From: Prorocentrum cordatum
Lineage: Eukaryota > Sar > Dinophyceae > Prorocentrales > Prorocentraceae
DNA length: 27,500 nt
NCBI GenBank assembly: GCA_963575745.1
Contig: CAUYUJ010019882.1
Location: 277,501 to 305,000, forward strand
Direction of reading: 5' to 3'
Shown: piece by piece, positions 18,351 through 27,032 of the stretch
Layout: every line of letters begins with the position of its first letter
Position numbering within the stretch: position 1 is the stretch's first letter
The notes under the pieces: model-generated
The model's database searches: none
The model's input: only the letters and a program-made list of their open reading frames with translations
What the model was told of the DNA's origin: nothing
Program-made: the position numbers and the translations under genes

Positions 18351-19430
18351 AAAGCTGCAACGCAAACAAAAACTGCATTGCGGTCGTCGTCGTGGTGGTT
18401 GGCGCTGCCTCGCTGGACCTTCCCTACATCCCTCTCGCCCGGATCCTGAGCCAAGGCTGCAAGGCGAAGCTCAAACAAGACCAACCAGACCAGCCAGACC
18501 AGATGCAAAAAAAGCGCAATGCAACAAAAGCTGCAATGCAAACAAAAGCTGCATTTCGGTCGTCGTCGTGGTTAGCGCTGCGTCGCCGGATCTCCACTAT
18601 AAACTACTCTCGCTCGGAGCCTAAGCTAAGGCTGCAAGACGAAGCCCAGACCAGACCAACCAGACCACCCAGACCAGATGCAAAAAAATGCAATGCCGCA
18701 AACAAACAGCAAAGCAACAAAAAAAATGCAATGCAGCAAAAACTGCATCTCGGTCCTCGTCGTGGTGATGGGCGCTGCCTCGAGGCATCTCCCCTGAACC
18801 ACTCTCGCTCGGACCCCGAGCCGAGGCTGCAGGACGAAGCTCAAACCAGACCAACCAGACCAGCCAGAACAGATGCAACCATCGGGGATGGACAGATCCC
18901 CCTTTAGTAAAACGTGGCTCAGTGAAACCGACCTGAGGCCCAAACCTGGCGGGCGCAGGCCTGGAAAACAACGGCCACGGCGCCCTCTCGAGAACCGAAG
19001 ACGGACAATTCACCAATCGACGTGTCACTGTTGGGGGCTCTGTCCACCCCCGAAACAAGCAACTGCAAGGCTAAAAAAAAACTGCAGGGCAGGACGAACC
19101 GCAACGCAGCAGCAACTCAGGTCGGTCGTCGTCGTTGGTGGCTGCCGCTGCGTCGCCGGACCTCCCCCCATACACTGAATGGGGCCCCAGGACGCACGAA
19201 TGCATACACACAAACAAAAAGACTCCCCACATTTTCTAATGGTTTTGGGGGGTTCGTCTTCCCCCCCACTTCCCATATTTTCCCCTATTTTCTGAGGAAG
19301 GGGCGATTCATTGTGTCCGTGTTTTGTTCCCCTCCTCATCAACCCCTCTCGCTTGGATCCCAAGCTAAGGCTGCAAGGCGAAGCTCAAACAAGACCAACC
19401 AGACCAGCCAGACCAGAGCCAGACTTGCTC
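18351..19430 (+). repeat. ~175-195-bp tandem family derived from the preceding one
   Basis: GGTCGTCGTCGTGGT or a variant occurs at 18382, 18558, 18752 and about 19126. Each unit has CTCTCGCTCGGA, GGCTGCAAGGCGAAGCTCA and ACCAGACCAACCAGACCAG, with an A-rich CTGCAATGC tail like that of the ~165-bp family. The last recognisable piece is at about 19345-19420. Unique inserts interrupt it at about 18890-19040 and 19200-19320. Confidence 0.8.
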
Positions 19431-19590
19431 GTTGTAAGCTTGGCGTCCCGCCGTGCGCTACAGCGGGTAAGAACTTTATACTTTTCTGTGTTGGTCTACA
19501 TTGGGATATGTCATCGGGGGTGCGCTTTTCGGCACCCTCGCTGTCTCATGAAAATTCTGCGCTGGAACCGAAGGCGCGAATCCAACCCTC
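19431..19590. other. Unique spacer
   Basis: AT-richer, non-repetitive sequence between two repeat families. A GGGTAAGAAC near 19469 resembles a splice donor, but there is no gene around it that I can support. Confidence 0.3.
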
Positions 19591-19850
19591 GTCAATTACG
19601 ATGCGTCCGCGCTCCCAGGACCACGATCTGTCGTAAATGACGCTGAGCTCGCGCTCCCAGGGCCGCGTTCATCCGTAAACGCGCTCACAGGGCAGCGTCC
19701 CTCGTAAGTTACAGGGCGCCCTCCCCCCTCAAGCCGCGATCACTCGTAAATTACGCGGCGTTCGCGCTGTCAGGGTCACGATCCCTTGTGAATCACACGG
19801 CATCCGCCCCCCCAGGGCTACGATGCTGTGTAAATCCGCCGATCCGGCGT
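19591..19850 (+). repeat. 42-bp repeat family, locus 2 (about six units)
   Basis: TCCCAGGGCC-like landmarks lie at about 19613, 19655, 19685, 19725, 19768 and 19810. They carry the same flanking words (CGTAAATT, GCGTCCGCGC, CACGATCC) as locus 1 but are more diverged. Confidence 0.75.
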
Positions 19851-20063
19851 GTGAGCTTGAAAGAGCCTTAACCTCATGCCCGTGAGAATAAACACTAGGG
19901 GATAATAAAGTTCGGGGTTCAGGGAGAGATAATAAAAGTAGCCCAGCAGACCTCAGCATAATCTCGAAGTAAGAGATGATCAAGAGGAGACCAAGCCGAG
20001 CACGTTTTGAGACATCCTTGGCGTTTAGTTTCCATAGAAATATCCTCAACAATGGCTTATCTC

Positions 20064-20195
20064 TCATGAAAATTGTTTTTTAAAGTGCTCGTGTAGGGTA
20101 GCTCATGTGCCTCAATTTCCATGGATAATCAACCCCAGAGATAAAAAAGTTCAGGCGAGCGTGGGGACAGAGAGAAATAGAAAAGAAGAAGAATA
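20064..20195. repeat. 130-bp direct repeat, copy 1, with purine tail
   Basis: Starts TCATGAAAATTG and contains AGTGCTCGTGTAGGGTAGCT, CCATGGATAATCAACCCCAG and AAAAAAGTTCAGGCGAGCG. It ends in a GAA-rich tail that continues to about 20265. Confidence 0.85.
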
Positions 20196-20298
20196 CAGTA
20201 GAAGAACAATAAGAAAGAAGAAGAAGAGGAGAATACGAAGAGGACGAAGAAAGGAAAAATCCAAAGTTCCAAATCTATCAATTTTAATTTACAAACGC

Positions 20299-20434
20299 TT
20301 TATGAAAATTGATGTTTTTAAGTGCTCGTGTAGGGTAGCTCATGTGCTTCATTTTCCATGGATAATCAACCCCAGGGATAAAAAAGTTCAGGCGAGCGTG
20401 AGGACAGATAGAAATATAAAAGAAGAAGAGGAAA
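20299..20434. repeat. 130-bp direct repeat, copy 2, with purine tail
   Basis: The same sequence as 20064-20195, offset by 237 bases, with a handful of substitutions and its own shorter GAA-rich tail. A weaker relative, GATAATAAAGTTCGGGGTTC, lies near 19901. Confidence 0.85.
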
Positions 20435-20528
20435 GTATAATAATAATAAGAACATTGCTCGTTTCGTTTGAGTCTGCCTCCCAAAATTATTGGTTTCGCT
20501 TGACACATCCTGAAAAAGTGTGATCGCT

Positions 20529-20576
20529 TCGCTTGATGTTGCTATATCAACATCGCTTGATGTTGCTATCTCAACA
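20529..20576. repeat. Two tandem 24-bp hairpin units
   Basis: TCGCTTGATGTTGCTATATC and its continuation AACA are repeated at 20553 with one substitution. Each unit folds on itself through GATGTTG and CAACATC around a five-base loop; a partial unit precedes them. Confidence 0.8.
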
Positions 20577-20890
20577 TAGCGTTTCGAGGTGATAATGAAG
20601 TTCGGCCTCAGCGCTCGCCGCCCAATTTGAATTTTGTATAGGGCGACGATAACCAACTCTAAACACTGAAGGGGGGGGGGTCCCTTTATTATCATCGGCA
20701 TGCGGTTAGATGTGGCCTCAGCTTCAGTTCCTGAGCTTCTGCTCTGCTGGGGGGTGGGTGCCGGGGTGGCTCTGCCGGGGTAGGAAGGTGGGGGGGGGGC
20801 GCGCTGTGCTACGTTTTCCGTGGGGAGGGTCGGGCCGTGGGAAACAGAGGAGAGTGCCACCCCTATGTCAGAGAGCCCAATTGCTGCACT
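20577..20890. other. Spacer with homopolymer G runs
   Basis: Contains runs of ten G (about 20671-20680) and nine G (about 20792-20800), and no recognisable gene. The G runs could also be sites of assembly or base-calling error. Confidence 0.4.
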
Positions 20891-21540
20891 ATATTTCGAA
20901 GACGGCCCAAGATGTACCCAAGACGGCCCAAGATGGCGTCATGACGGCCCAAGAGGCCTTCAAGAGGCCTCTAAGACGGCCCAAGACGTCTCCAAGAACT
21001 CCCAAGAGGCCCTAAGAACACCCAAAAGGCCCCCCAAGGGGCCCCAAGAGCACTCCAACAGCACCCCCAAGAGGGGCTCATGAGGCCAACATCGTTTGCT
21101 TTCCGATCGTTTTTGACGGATGTTGACATGCTCGCCTTTTCGGGTTTCCGACGCTCCAAAACGGCCCAGGAGGCCCCAAAGCTCGCACCAAGACGGCCAA
21201 AGAGGCTCCCAAGAGCGCCCCCAAACTGACCAAGGAGCCAGCCCCAAGGCTACTCAAGAGGGCCCCAAGAGGGCCCAAGAGGGCTCCAGGACTACCTCGG
21301 AGGCACCCAAGGCGCTCCGAGAGGCCCCCAAGACGGCCCCAACAGAAGCCCCAGAGAGGGAGCCCGACCCAACACTTTGAGTCTTCCGGCGCAAGAGGCT
21401 CCCCCAAAAAGCCCACGAGGCCTCTCAGAGGCCCCCCAGGAGGCCTCAGGGGGACCCCAATAGGCGCCAAGATGCCCAACAGGCCCCGCAATTGTCCCGA
21501 AAAGGCCACGAACTGCGTCCAACAGGCCTTCGAGAAGCTT
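20891..21540 (+). repeat. CCAAGAGG-type array 5 with core
   Basis: Array words run from 20891 to about 21085, a core lies at about 21085-21160 (GCTCGCCTTTTCGGGTTTCC), and the array continues to about 21540 with increasing divergence. Confidence 0.75.
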
Positions 21541-21556
21541 CCCAGGACACCCCGAC

Positions 21557-21580
21557 AAACACACACACACACACACATGC
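21557..21580 (+). repeat. (CA)n microsatellite
   Basis: An ACACAC run of about 22 bases. It sits between array 5 and the inverted array 6. Confidence 0.95.
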
Positions 21581-21629
21581 AGGAGGCATCCAACCCACAA
21601 CCCAAGCACGGTGTCGGGTTGGGCGTGGC

Positions 21630-21860
21630 AATCTTGGGCTGTCTGGGGCAATATTGGAGGCCTGTTTGGCGCTCTTGGGGCGATCTTGATGGCCTCTTGA
21701 GCCGTCTTGGCCCTTCGGAAAGCCAAAAAGGAAGAAACCCCCGAATCCTTCAGAAACCTACAGGGAGTCAGTGGCTTGGGCCTCTTCGGGCGTTCCTGGA
21801 GGTCCACTTGGAGGCCTCTTGGGCCGTCTTGGAGGCCTCTTGGGGGCTGCTAATGCCGTC
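21630..21860 (-). repeat. CCAAGAGG-type array 6, inverted, with core
   Basis: The plus strand now reads CTTGGGG and CTCTTGGGCCGTCTTGG, so the CCAAGA words are on the minus strand. A diverged core lies at about 21715-21765. Relative to array 5 the order and orientation are mirrored. Confidence 0.75.
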
Positions 21861-21875
21861 TTTGCGGGTACGATT

Positions 21876-21900
21876 GATATCCATATCCAGTGCGCCTTTG
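21876..21900 (+). repeat. Third copy of a hairpin arm
   Basis: GATATCCATATCCAGTGCGC repeats the right arm of the following inverted repeat in the same orientation. Confidence 0.8.
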
Positions 21901-21928
21901 ATTTTTTTGGAAGGGGCGCTACAAGGCC

Positions 21929-21996
21929 GAGGTGCACTGGACATGGATAAAAATCGAGCCTCTAGGGGGTGAATTTATCCATATCCAGTGCGCCTC
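21929..21996. repeat. Inverted repeat with 25-bp arms
   Basis: GAGGTGCACTGGACATGGAT (left arm, 21929-21953) pairs with ATCCATATCCAGTGCGCCTC (right arm, 21972-21996) with two or three mismatches around an 18-base loop. Transcribed, it would form a stable stem-loop. Confidence 0.85.
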
Positions 21997-22195
21997 GGGT
22001 TTCTGGGGAAGGGGGCCCGGAACTCCATACTGCAGTGGATAAGGACAGAAGTACTGCTCGCAGGGCCATCGCGAGGCAGTCCCTCCCTCCACCTCCCTCC
22101 GCCTCGTCCTCCACCTGCTGCTCCACCTCCCCTTCCACCAACCGGCTCGCATCGGGAGCGCCCACGGATCGGCGGCACTGGCCGGAGGCCACTAC
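21997..22195. other. Pyrimidine-rich spacer
   Basis: CCTCC and CCACC words dominate 22080-22140. No gene and no family shared with other arrays is seen. Confidence 0.4.
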
Positions 22196-22395
22196 AAGAA
22201 CGAGGCGTCCGCGCGCCCAGGGCCGAGATCCCTTGTAAATTATACACTGTCCCAGGCCCCCCCCCCGGGGCCACGATCCGGTGGAAACCACGAGGCGTCC
22301 GCGCTGCCAGGGCCAGAGTCCACGGTCCGCGCTCCCGGGGCCACGATCCCTCGAGTAAATAACTGCGCGACCGCACTCCCAGAACGACCTGGGCC
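22196..22395 (+). repeat. 42-bp repeat family, locus 3 (about five units)
   Basis: Landmarks at about 22215, 22250, 22305, 22333 and 22377, with GGCGTCCGCGC and GGCCACGATCC flanks, link this stretch to loci 1 and 2. Units vary in length because of a run of ten C at about 22257-22266. Confidence 0.75.
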
Positions 22396-22630
22396 CTCAA
22401 GCTCTGCAAAACGAGCGCGGGGTTCGAGGCATCCTCGAGGAGCCTGCGCGCGCAGGGCGCGCCATCCTCGCCCGGGCACGCCAGAAGTCAACATGTCGGC
22501 ATTTCCTGCAGTGTTCCAGGATCTCTGGAACTCGTGATTGAAAGCATCTTCTGCGCAAAACGTCCGCATTTTTCCCCAAACAGCTTGCTGAACGGGGTGC
22601 TGTTGTGATAGAAGCTAACTCCGGCCGAGG
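22396..22630. other. Unique spacer before the 64-bp array
   Basis: No gene is recognised. The right end grades into degenerate 64-bp units (first GAGACATCCTC at 22643). Confidence 0.4.
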
Positions 22631-23458
22631 GAAGTCGGAGCAGAGACATCCTCACAAAAATTTGATGGTCCGGGCCGTTTCCCTTGAGACATCCTCACAA
22701 CTCTCGTTTCTGAGTTGGCCGGGATTGGCCGTTTCGCCTGAGACATCCTCGAACAATTGCGCTCCAGAACGCCGCGCGAAAGGTGGTCCGGGCCGTTTCG
22801 CTTGAGACATCCTCGAAACTCTGAGCCCCGAGGTGCCGCGCGAGAGGTGGTCCGGGCCGTTTCGCCTGAGACATCCTCGAAACTCTGAGCTCTGAGATGC
22901 CCTGCGCGAGGTGGTCCGGCCCGTTTCGCCTGAGACATCCTCGAAACTCTGACCTCGGAGATGCCGCGCGAGAGGTGGTCCGGCCCGTTTCGCCTGAGAC
23001 ATCCTCGAACTTCTGAACTCTGAGATGCACTGCGCGAGGTGGTCTGGCCCGTCTCGCCTGAGACATCCTCGAACTCCTGAACTCTGAGATGCACTGCGCG
23101 AGGTGGTCCGGCCCGTCTCGCCTGAGACATCCTCGCAACTCTGAGCTCTGTGATGCCGTGCGCAAGGTGGTCCGGCCTGTTTCGCACAAGACATTCTCGC
23201 AACTCTGAGCTCTCAGATGCCGCGCAAGAGGCGGTCCAGCCTGGGGGCCCAGAAGACCACATGTTACATGTCCTCCCTGGGACCCTGGGAGCCCGCCTGA
23301 GACATCCTCGAACTTCTGAGCTCTGAGATGCCCTGCGCGAGGTGGTCCGGCCCGTCTCGCCTGAGACATCCTCGCAACTCTGAGCTCTGAGATGCCGTGC
23401 GCAAGGTGGTCCGGCCTGTTTCGCACAAGACATTCTCGCAACTCTGAGCTCCCAGATG
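22631..23458 (+). repeat. 64-bp minisatellite array
   Basis: GAGACATCCTCG or a variant begins at 22643, 22686, 22740, 22804, 22868, 22932, 22996, 23060, 23124 and 23188, then 23299, 23363 and 23427; the interval is 64 bases from 22740 onward except at the break. A typical unit reads CCTGAGACATCCTCGAAACT, then CTGAGCTCTGAGATGCCGCG, then a GGTGGTCCGGCCCGTTTCG segment. Open minus-strand frames of 294 and 268 codons arise because the unit lacks stops. Since 64 is not a multiple of three, each copy is read in a different frame. Confidence 0.95.
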
Positions 23459-24068
23459 CCGCGCAAGAGGTGGTCCAGCCTGGGGGCCCAGAAGACCACA
23501 TGTTACATATCCTCCCTGGGACCCTGGGAGCCCCAGGAGGCCCCAGAGAGCTCCAGGAGGCCGCAGGACGCCCAGGACAGGCCCCAGGGGTCCGCAGGAG
23601 ATTCCCAGGAGGCTCCCAGGAGGCCCCAGGAGGCCCCCTTATCAGAACGTGTCAAGTTGATACACATCTGGTGTCGATTCGTTGATTTTTCCTGCTCTTG
23701 TGCCCCCCCCTCCATTTTGAGAGGCCCAAGCGGCCACAGCTTAGATATCCCTCCTGGGAGCCCCAAGAGGCTTCAGGAAACCCCAGGTGGAGTTCAGGAA
23801 GCCACAGGAGGCCACAGGAGGAAGCCCCAGGAGGTCCCCAGGAGGCCCCAGGAGGCACCAGGAGGCCCCCGCAACTCGGAACTCTGAGACGCCGCGCTCG
23901 AGGTAGTCCGGCCCGTTTCGCCTGAGACTTCCTCGCAGCGCGTTTCGCCCGAGACATCGGCCCGTCTCGCCTGAGACATCCTTGCAACTCTGAGCTCTGA
24001 GATGCCGTGCGCAAGGTGGTCCGGCCCGTTTCGCACAAGACATTCTCGCAACTCTGAGCTCTCAGATG
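23459..24068 (+). repeat. 610-bp higher-order unit, copy 1
   Basis: The unit comprises an entry segment (TGGTCCAGCCTGGGGGCC to CCACATGTTACAT), a CCAGGAGGC array (23530-23640), a unique island (ATCAGAACGTGTCAAGTTGA from 23641), a second CCAGGAGGC-type array (23745-23875) and several 64-bp units. It repeats immediately, offset by 610 bases. A truncated entry segment also occurs at 23220-23295. Confidence 0.9.
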
Positions 24069-24665
24069 CCGCGCAAGAGATGGTCCAGCCTGGGGGCCCG
24101 GAAGACCACATGTTACATATCCTCCCTGGGACCCTGGGAGCCCCAGGAGGCCCCAGAGAGCTTCAGGAAGCCGCAGGACGCCCAGGACAGGCCCCAGGGG
24201 TCCGCAGGAGATTCCCAGGAGGCTCCCAGGAGGCCCCAGGAGGCCCCCTTATCAGAACGTGTCAAGTTAATACAAATCCGGCGTCGATTCGTTGATTTTT
24301 CCTGCTCTTGTAGCCCCCCTCCCCCATTTCAGGAAGCCCCGACGGCCACATGTTACACATCCCCCCTGGGAGCCCCAAGAGGCTTCAGGAAGCCCCAGGT
24401 GGGGTCCAGGAGGCCACAGGAGGTCCAGGAGGAAGCCCCAGGAGGTCACCAGGAGGCCCCAGGAGGCACCAGGAGGCCCCCGCAACTCGGAGCTCTGAGA
24501 CGCCGCGCTCGAGGTGGTCCGGCCCATTTCGCCTGAGACTTCCTCGCAGCACGATTCGCCCGAGACATCGTCGCAACTCTGGGGTCCGAAATGCCGCGCG
24601 CGAGGTGGTCCAGCCCGTCACGCTGGAGACATCCTCGCAACTCTGGGCTCCGAGATGCCGTTCGG
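24069..24665 (+). repeat. 610-bp higher-order unit, copy 2
   Basis: Colinear with copy 1 throughout, including the unique island at 24251, and differing at scattered sites. Its last 64-bp units end in a GGA tract. Confidence 0.9.
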
Positions 24666-24668
24666 GAT

Positions 24669-24762
24669 GAAGAGGAGGTGGAGGAGGAGGAGGAGGAGGA
24701 GGAGGAGGAGGAGGAGCACGAGCAGGAGGAGGAGGAGGAGGAGGAGGAGGAGGAGGAGGAGG
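24669..24762 (+). repeat. GGA tract terminating the minisatellite region
   Basis: About 94 bases of GGA/GAG with one short interruption (CACGAGCAGG). Confidence 0.95.
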
Positions 24763-25413
24763 CATGTTTTAACATGCCATGCCAGCACGCACTGGACGGG
24801 CACGCAATCGACCTTGGAAACCGCAGTGGGTCTAAAAACCCTGTTTGGGGATACTGCACTCCGGCTATCATTCTCTAGACAAGAAAACAAAACACCGCGG
24901 ACCATGTGGGCAACGAGGAGCTGAATAAGGGGGCGCATTTCCTGAGCGGGCACGCGCGAAACGCACTTATCCCACCCAGAACGGACTTTACCTCTGCATG
25001 CATCGCACATTAATCCGCTGGCTCTCTTTAACAATGACACAGGCTACAGATCACGGTCCTAAAACAGAACCCTGGGCTAGAGCCCTCTCAGAGGCAAAAG
25101 AGGGGTGGAAGGGGGAGGAGGAAGAGGAGCGCAACATTGATGCCAAGGTTGATGTATGAAAAGATTGTGTATGCGCGCGTTCCCACGCATTTGAAGTGAC
25201 CGATCGATTCTATAGTCGTGGAGCGCTCTTCATAAATAAAATTAGCCTATACATCACAGGGCATGCTCGACCAGGCCAAGCGGCCCCGGCCCCACACTTT
25301 CAGCCATCAGGGCGCCCCAGGGCTGACCTTCACCAACAGGAGTCATCAAGCTAACTTCATTAAAATGGGGCCACATCGCAGATGGCCCAAGTGCCAAAGA
25401 GGCTAGGAGGCAA
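24763..25413. other. Low-repeat intergenic sequence
   Basis: No tandem structure and no recognised gene. An AT-richer patch, CTTCATAAATAAAATTAGCC, lies near 25230. All frames are short. Confidence 0.4.
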
Positions 25414-26989
25414 CTACTGGTAGGTTCTTTCGCCGGGAGGATACAAAGCATTGAGCTCCATTGGGGGGCCGCTACGCAGGATTAGGCCGCGGGTAAAGCA
25501 GAACCAAGCCCGATCGAGCGGGACTAAATGTGGGAGCAAGCGCGAAGATGCCGTATGAGACCGGATTTCGGACCAGGGCAGGGTCAGAATTCGACGTCCC
25601 AGGAATGGCACCAGACAAGCGGACCTCGTGGGGCGCGCCGGAGCAGGCCGGCCGGACCAAGTGGTGAAACAAAGAGCTAGAAACGAGCGGGCCAGTGCTG
25701 CACGTGGCCCAGGCGCTGGAGCGCTCAAAGCACCCACAGCACGTGGCTCGAGGCTGGCTTTGAGTAGTGGAATCCTCCTGCCCTCCTCTCTCCCCCAACC
25801 CTCCCGCCCCTCGCGAGGGCGCCCCCTCCAAAAGTGCGACGGCCTGTTGTGCCCGAAGTCGCTGTCAGGGAGATGCGGTGAGCCCAGATTGCGCTCGGGC
25901 TCGAGGAGCGGCACACGAGGCAGGCGGTGGACAGCGGACGCAGCGTGCCCTCCCCCATCCCTCGAGAAGGGGATCGACAACAGAACTGATTTACCCAAGG
26001 AATGATTTCTGGTCGAAAACCAAAGCCGAATAGTCAGTATATCCACGGAGCATTCTGCGTATGTCGTAGATTCGATAAGAGAATCAATGTTGCGGTACAT
26101 CAATTCTGTGGCCGATCCCCTACTCGAATCCCAGTTCCCCCACACCATGCGATGAAGGCACCTCCCTCACCGATTTGTCGACCTCTGCGGTCCTCGAGGG
26201 GCGAGGGAGAGCAATTGAGAAAAAGACCCGGCGCGAATTTCTGCACGCTACAAGTCTGCACAGCTGCTCCTGTTTAGATTACTCCGCTTTAGCTTGCTCC
26301 TGTTTTAATTAGTAGGCCCGCGCCCCGGACTTACGACTCGCCGCTTACGCTTTCGCCTGCGGCTGCGACCAACAAAAAGTCTGCACAGCTGCTGCGCGTG
26401 GCGGTACGACTGTCCGACGCAGCGAGGGACGGAGACCGCCACGACGGCGCGACGCAGGCCGAGCGTCTCGTGCACAACGGACCTCCAGGCACAGCTTGGT
26501 CAGGAAAAACGTTGGGCTGCCATTTTTCAATTCCGCGCGACCAACGCCCATCTGACTACGAGTCCGCCGGTTTGGCCGCCCGACATGGGTACGGAACAAC
26601 GGGCACGATCCCCGACCAACCAATGTTGTCCCAAGGCGACCGCGGACGCTCTTCGGCAGGCGGTCGCCCGTCTCAAGTGGACAACGCCCGCTACGACGCC
26701 GACAGCGAGCCCTTCTCAAAACGAGCAGGAACTGCTGTTAGTGGGGGAACCAAGAGGTACCGATACCGCTACTCCCCAGACCTCTCCCCGGGTGCGTTCT
26801 GACCAGAACTTCGAGGCGAATCCAGCGGTGGCGACGAGGGCCTCCCAGGATTGCGAAAAGGGGAGAACGGGCGCGGGGGTAGAGGTATGGGCTAACTACC
26901 TTTTCCTCCTCCCAGGAACTGCTTTTAATCTTCATCACCAACCTTTCCCGTCCGACATCGAGCCCTGTTCAAAACCGACAAGAACTGAG
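25414..26989. other. Unassigned, weakly open sequence
   Basis: A 244-codon minus-strand frame (26148-25414) ends in RSGPPMELNALYPPGERTYQ, which looks less random than the rest but matches no family I can name. Plus-strand frames 26398-26802 and 26585-27454 are also open, which is expected in GC-rich DNA. Small duplications are present: GTCTGCACAGCTGCT near 26254 and 26379, and a ~35-base pair of diverged copies at about 26702 and 26955. Confidence 0.3.
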
Positions 26990-27032
26990 GTGGAGGAGGA
27001 GGAGGAGGAGGAGAAGAAGAAGGATGAAAAAG
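26990..27032 (+). repeat. GGA/GAA purine tract
   Basis: GGAGGAGGAGGAGGAGGAGA is followed by AGAAGAAGG; the last of the dispersed GGA tracts. Confidence 0.9.

Noticed and set aside
18905-18935. A-box-like GTGGCTCAGTGAAACC
   Set aside because: No B box follows at a usable distance, so it is not called as a tRNA or SINE.
22615-23501. 294- and 268-codon minus-strand ORFs with repeated RMSQAKRAGPP-like motifs
   Set aside because: The 64-bp unit lacks stops and is read in a different frame in each successive copy. There is no consistent protein repeat.
23705-23730. Dinoflagellate spliced-leader relic, from CCATTTTGAGAGGCCCAAG
   Set aside because: Only partly similar to the leader's CCATTTTGGCTCAAG end. 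The parallel copy at 24325 does not preserve it, and no gene follows.
22643-24665. CRISPR array
   Set aside because: The direct repeats are head-to-tail 64-bp units with no unique spacers, in a eukaryote-like context without cas genes.
26120-26155. tRNA-like TACTCGAATCCCAGTTCCCC
   Set aside because: Resembles a T-arm by sequence, but the flanking bases do not pair as a T stem, and no acceptor or anticodon arm fits upstream.
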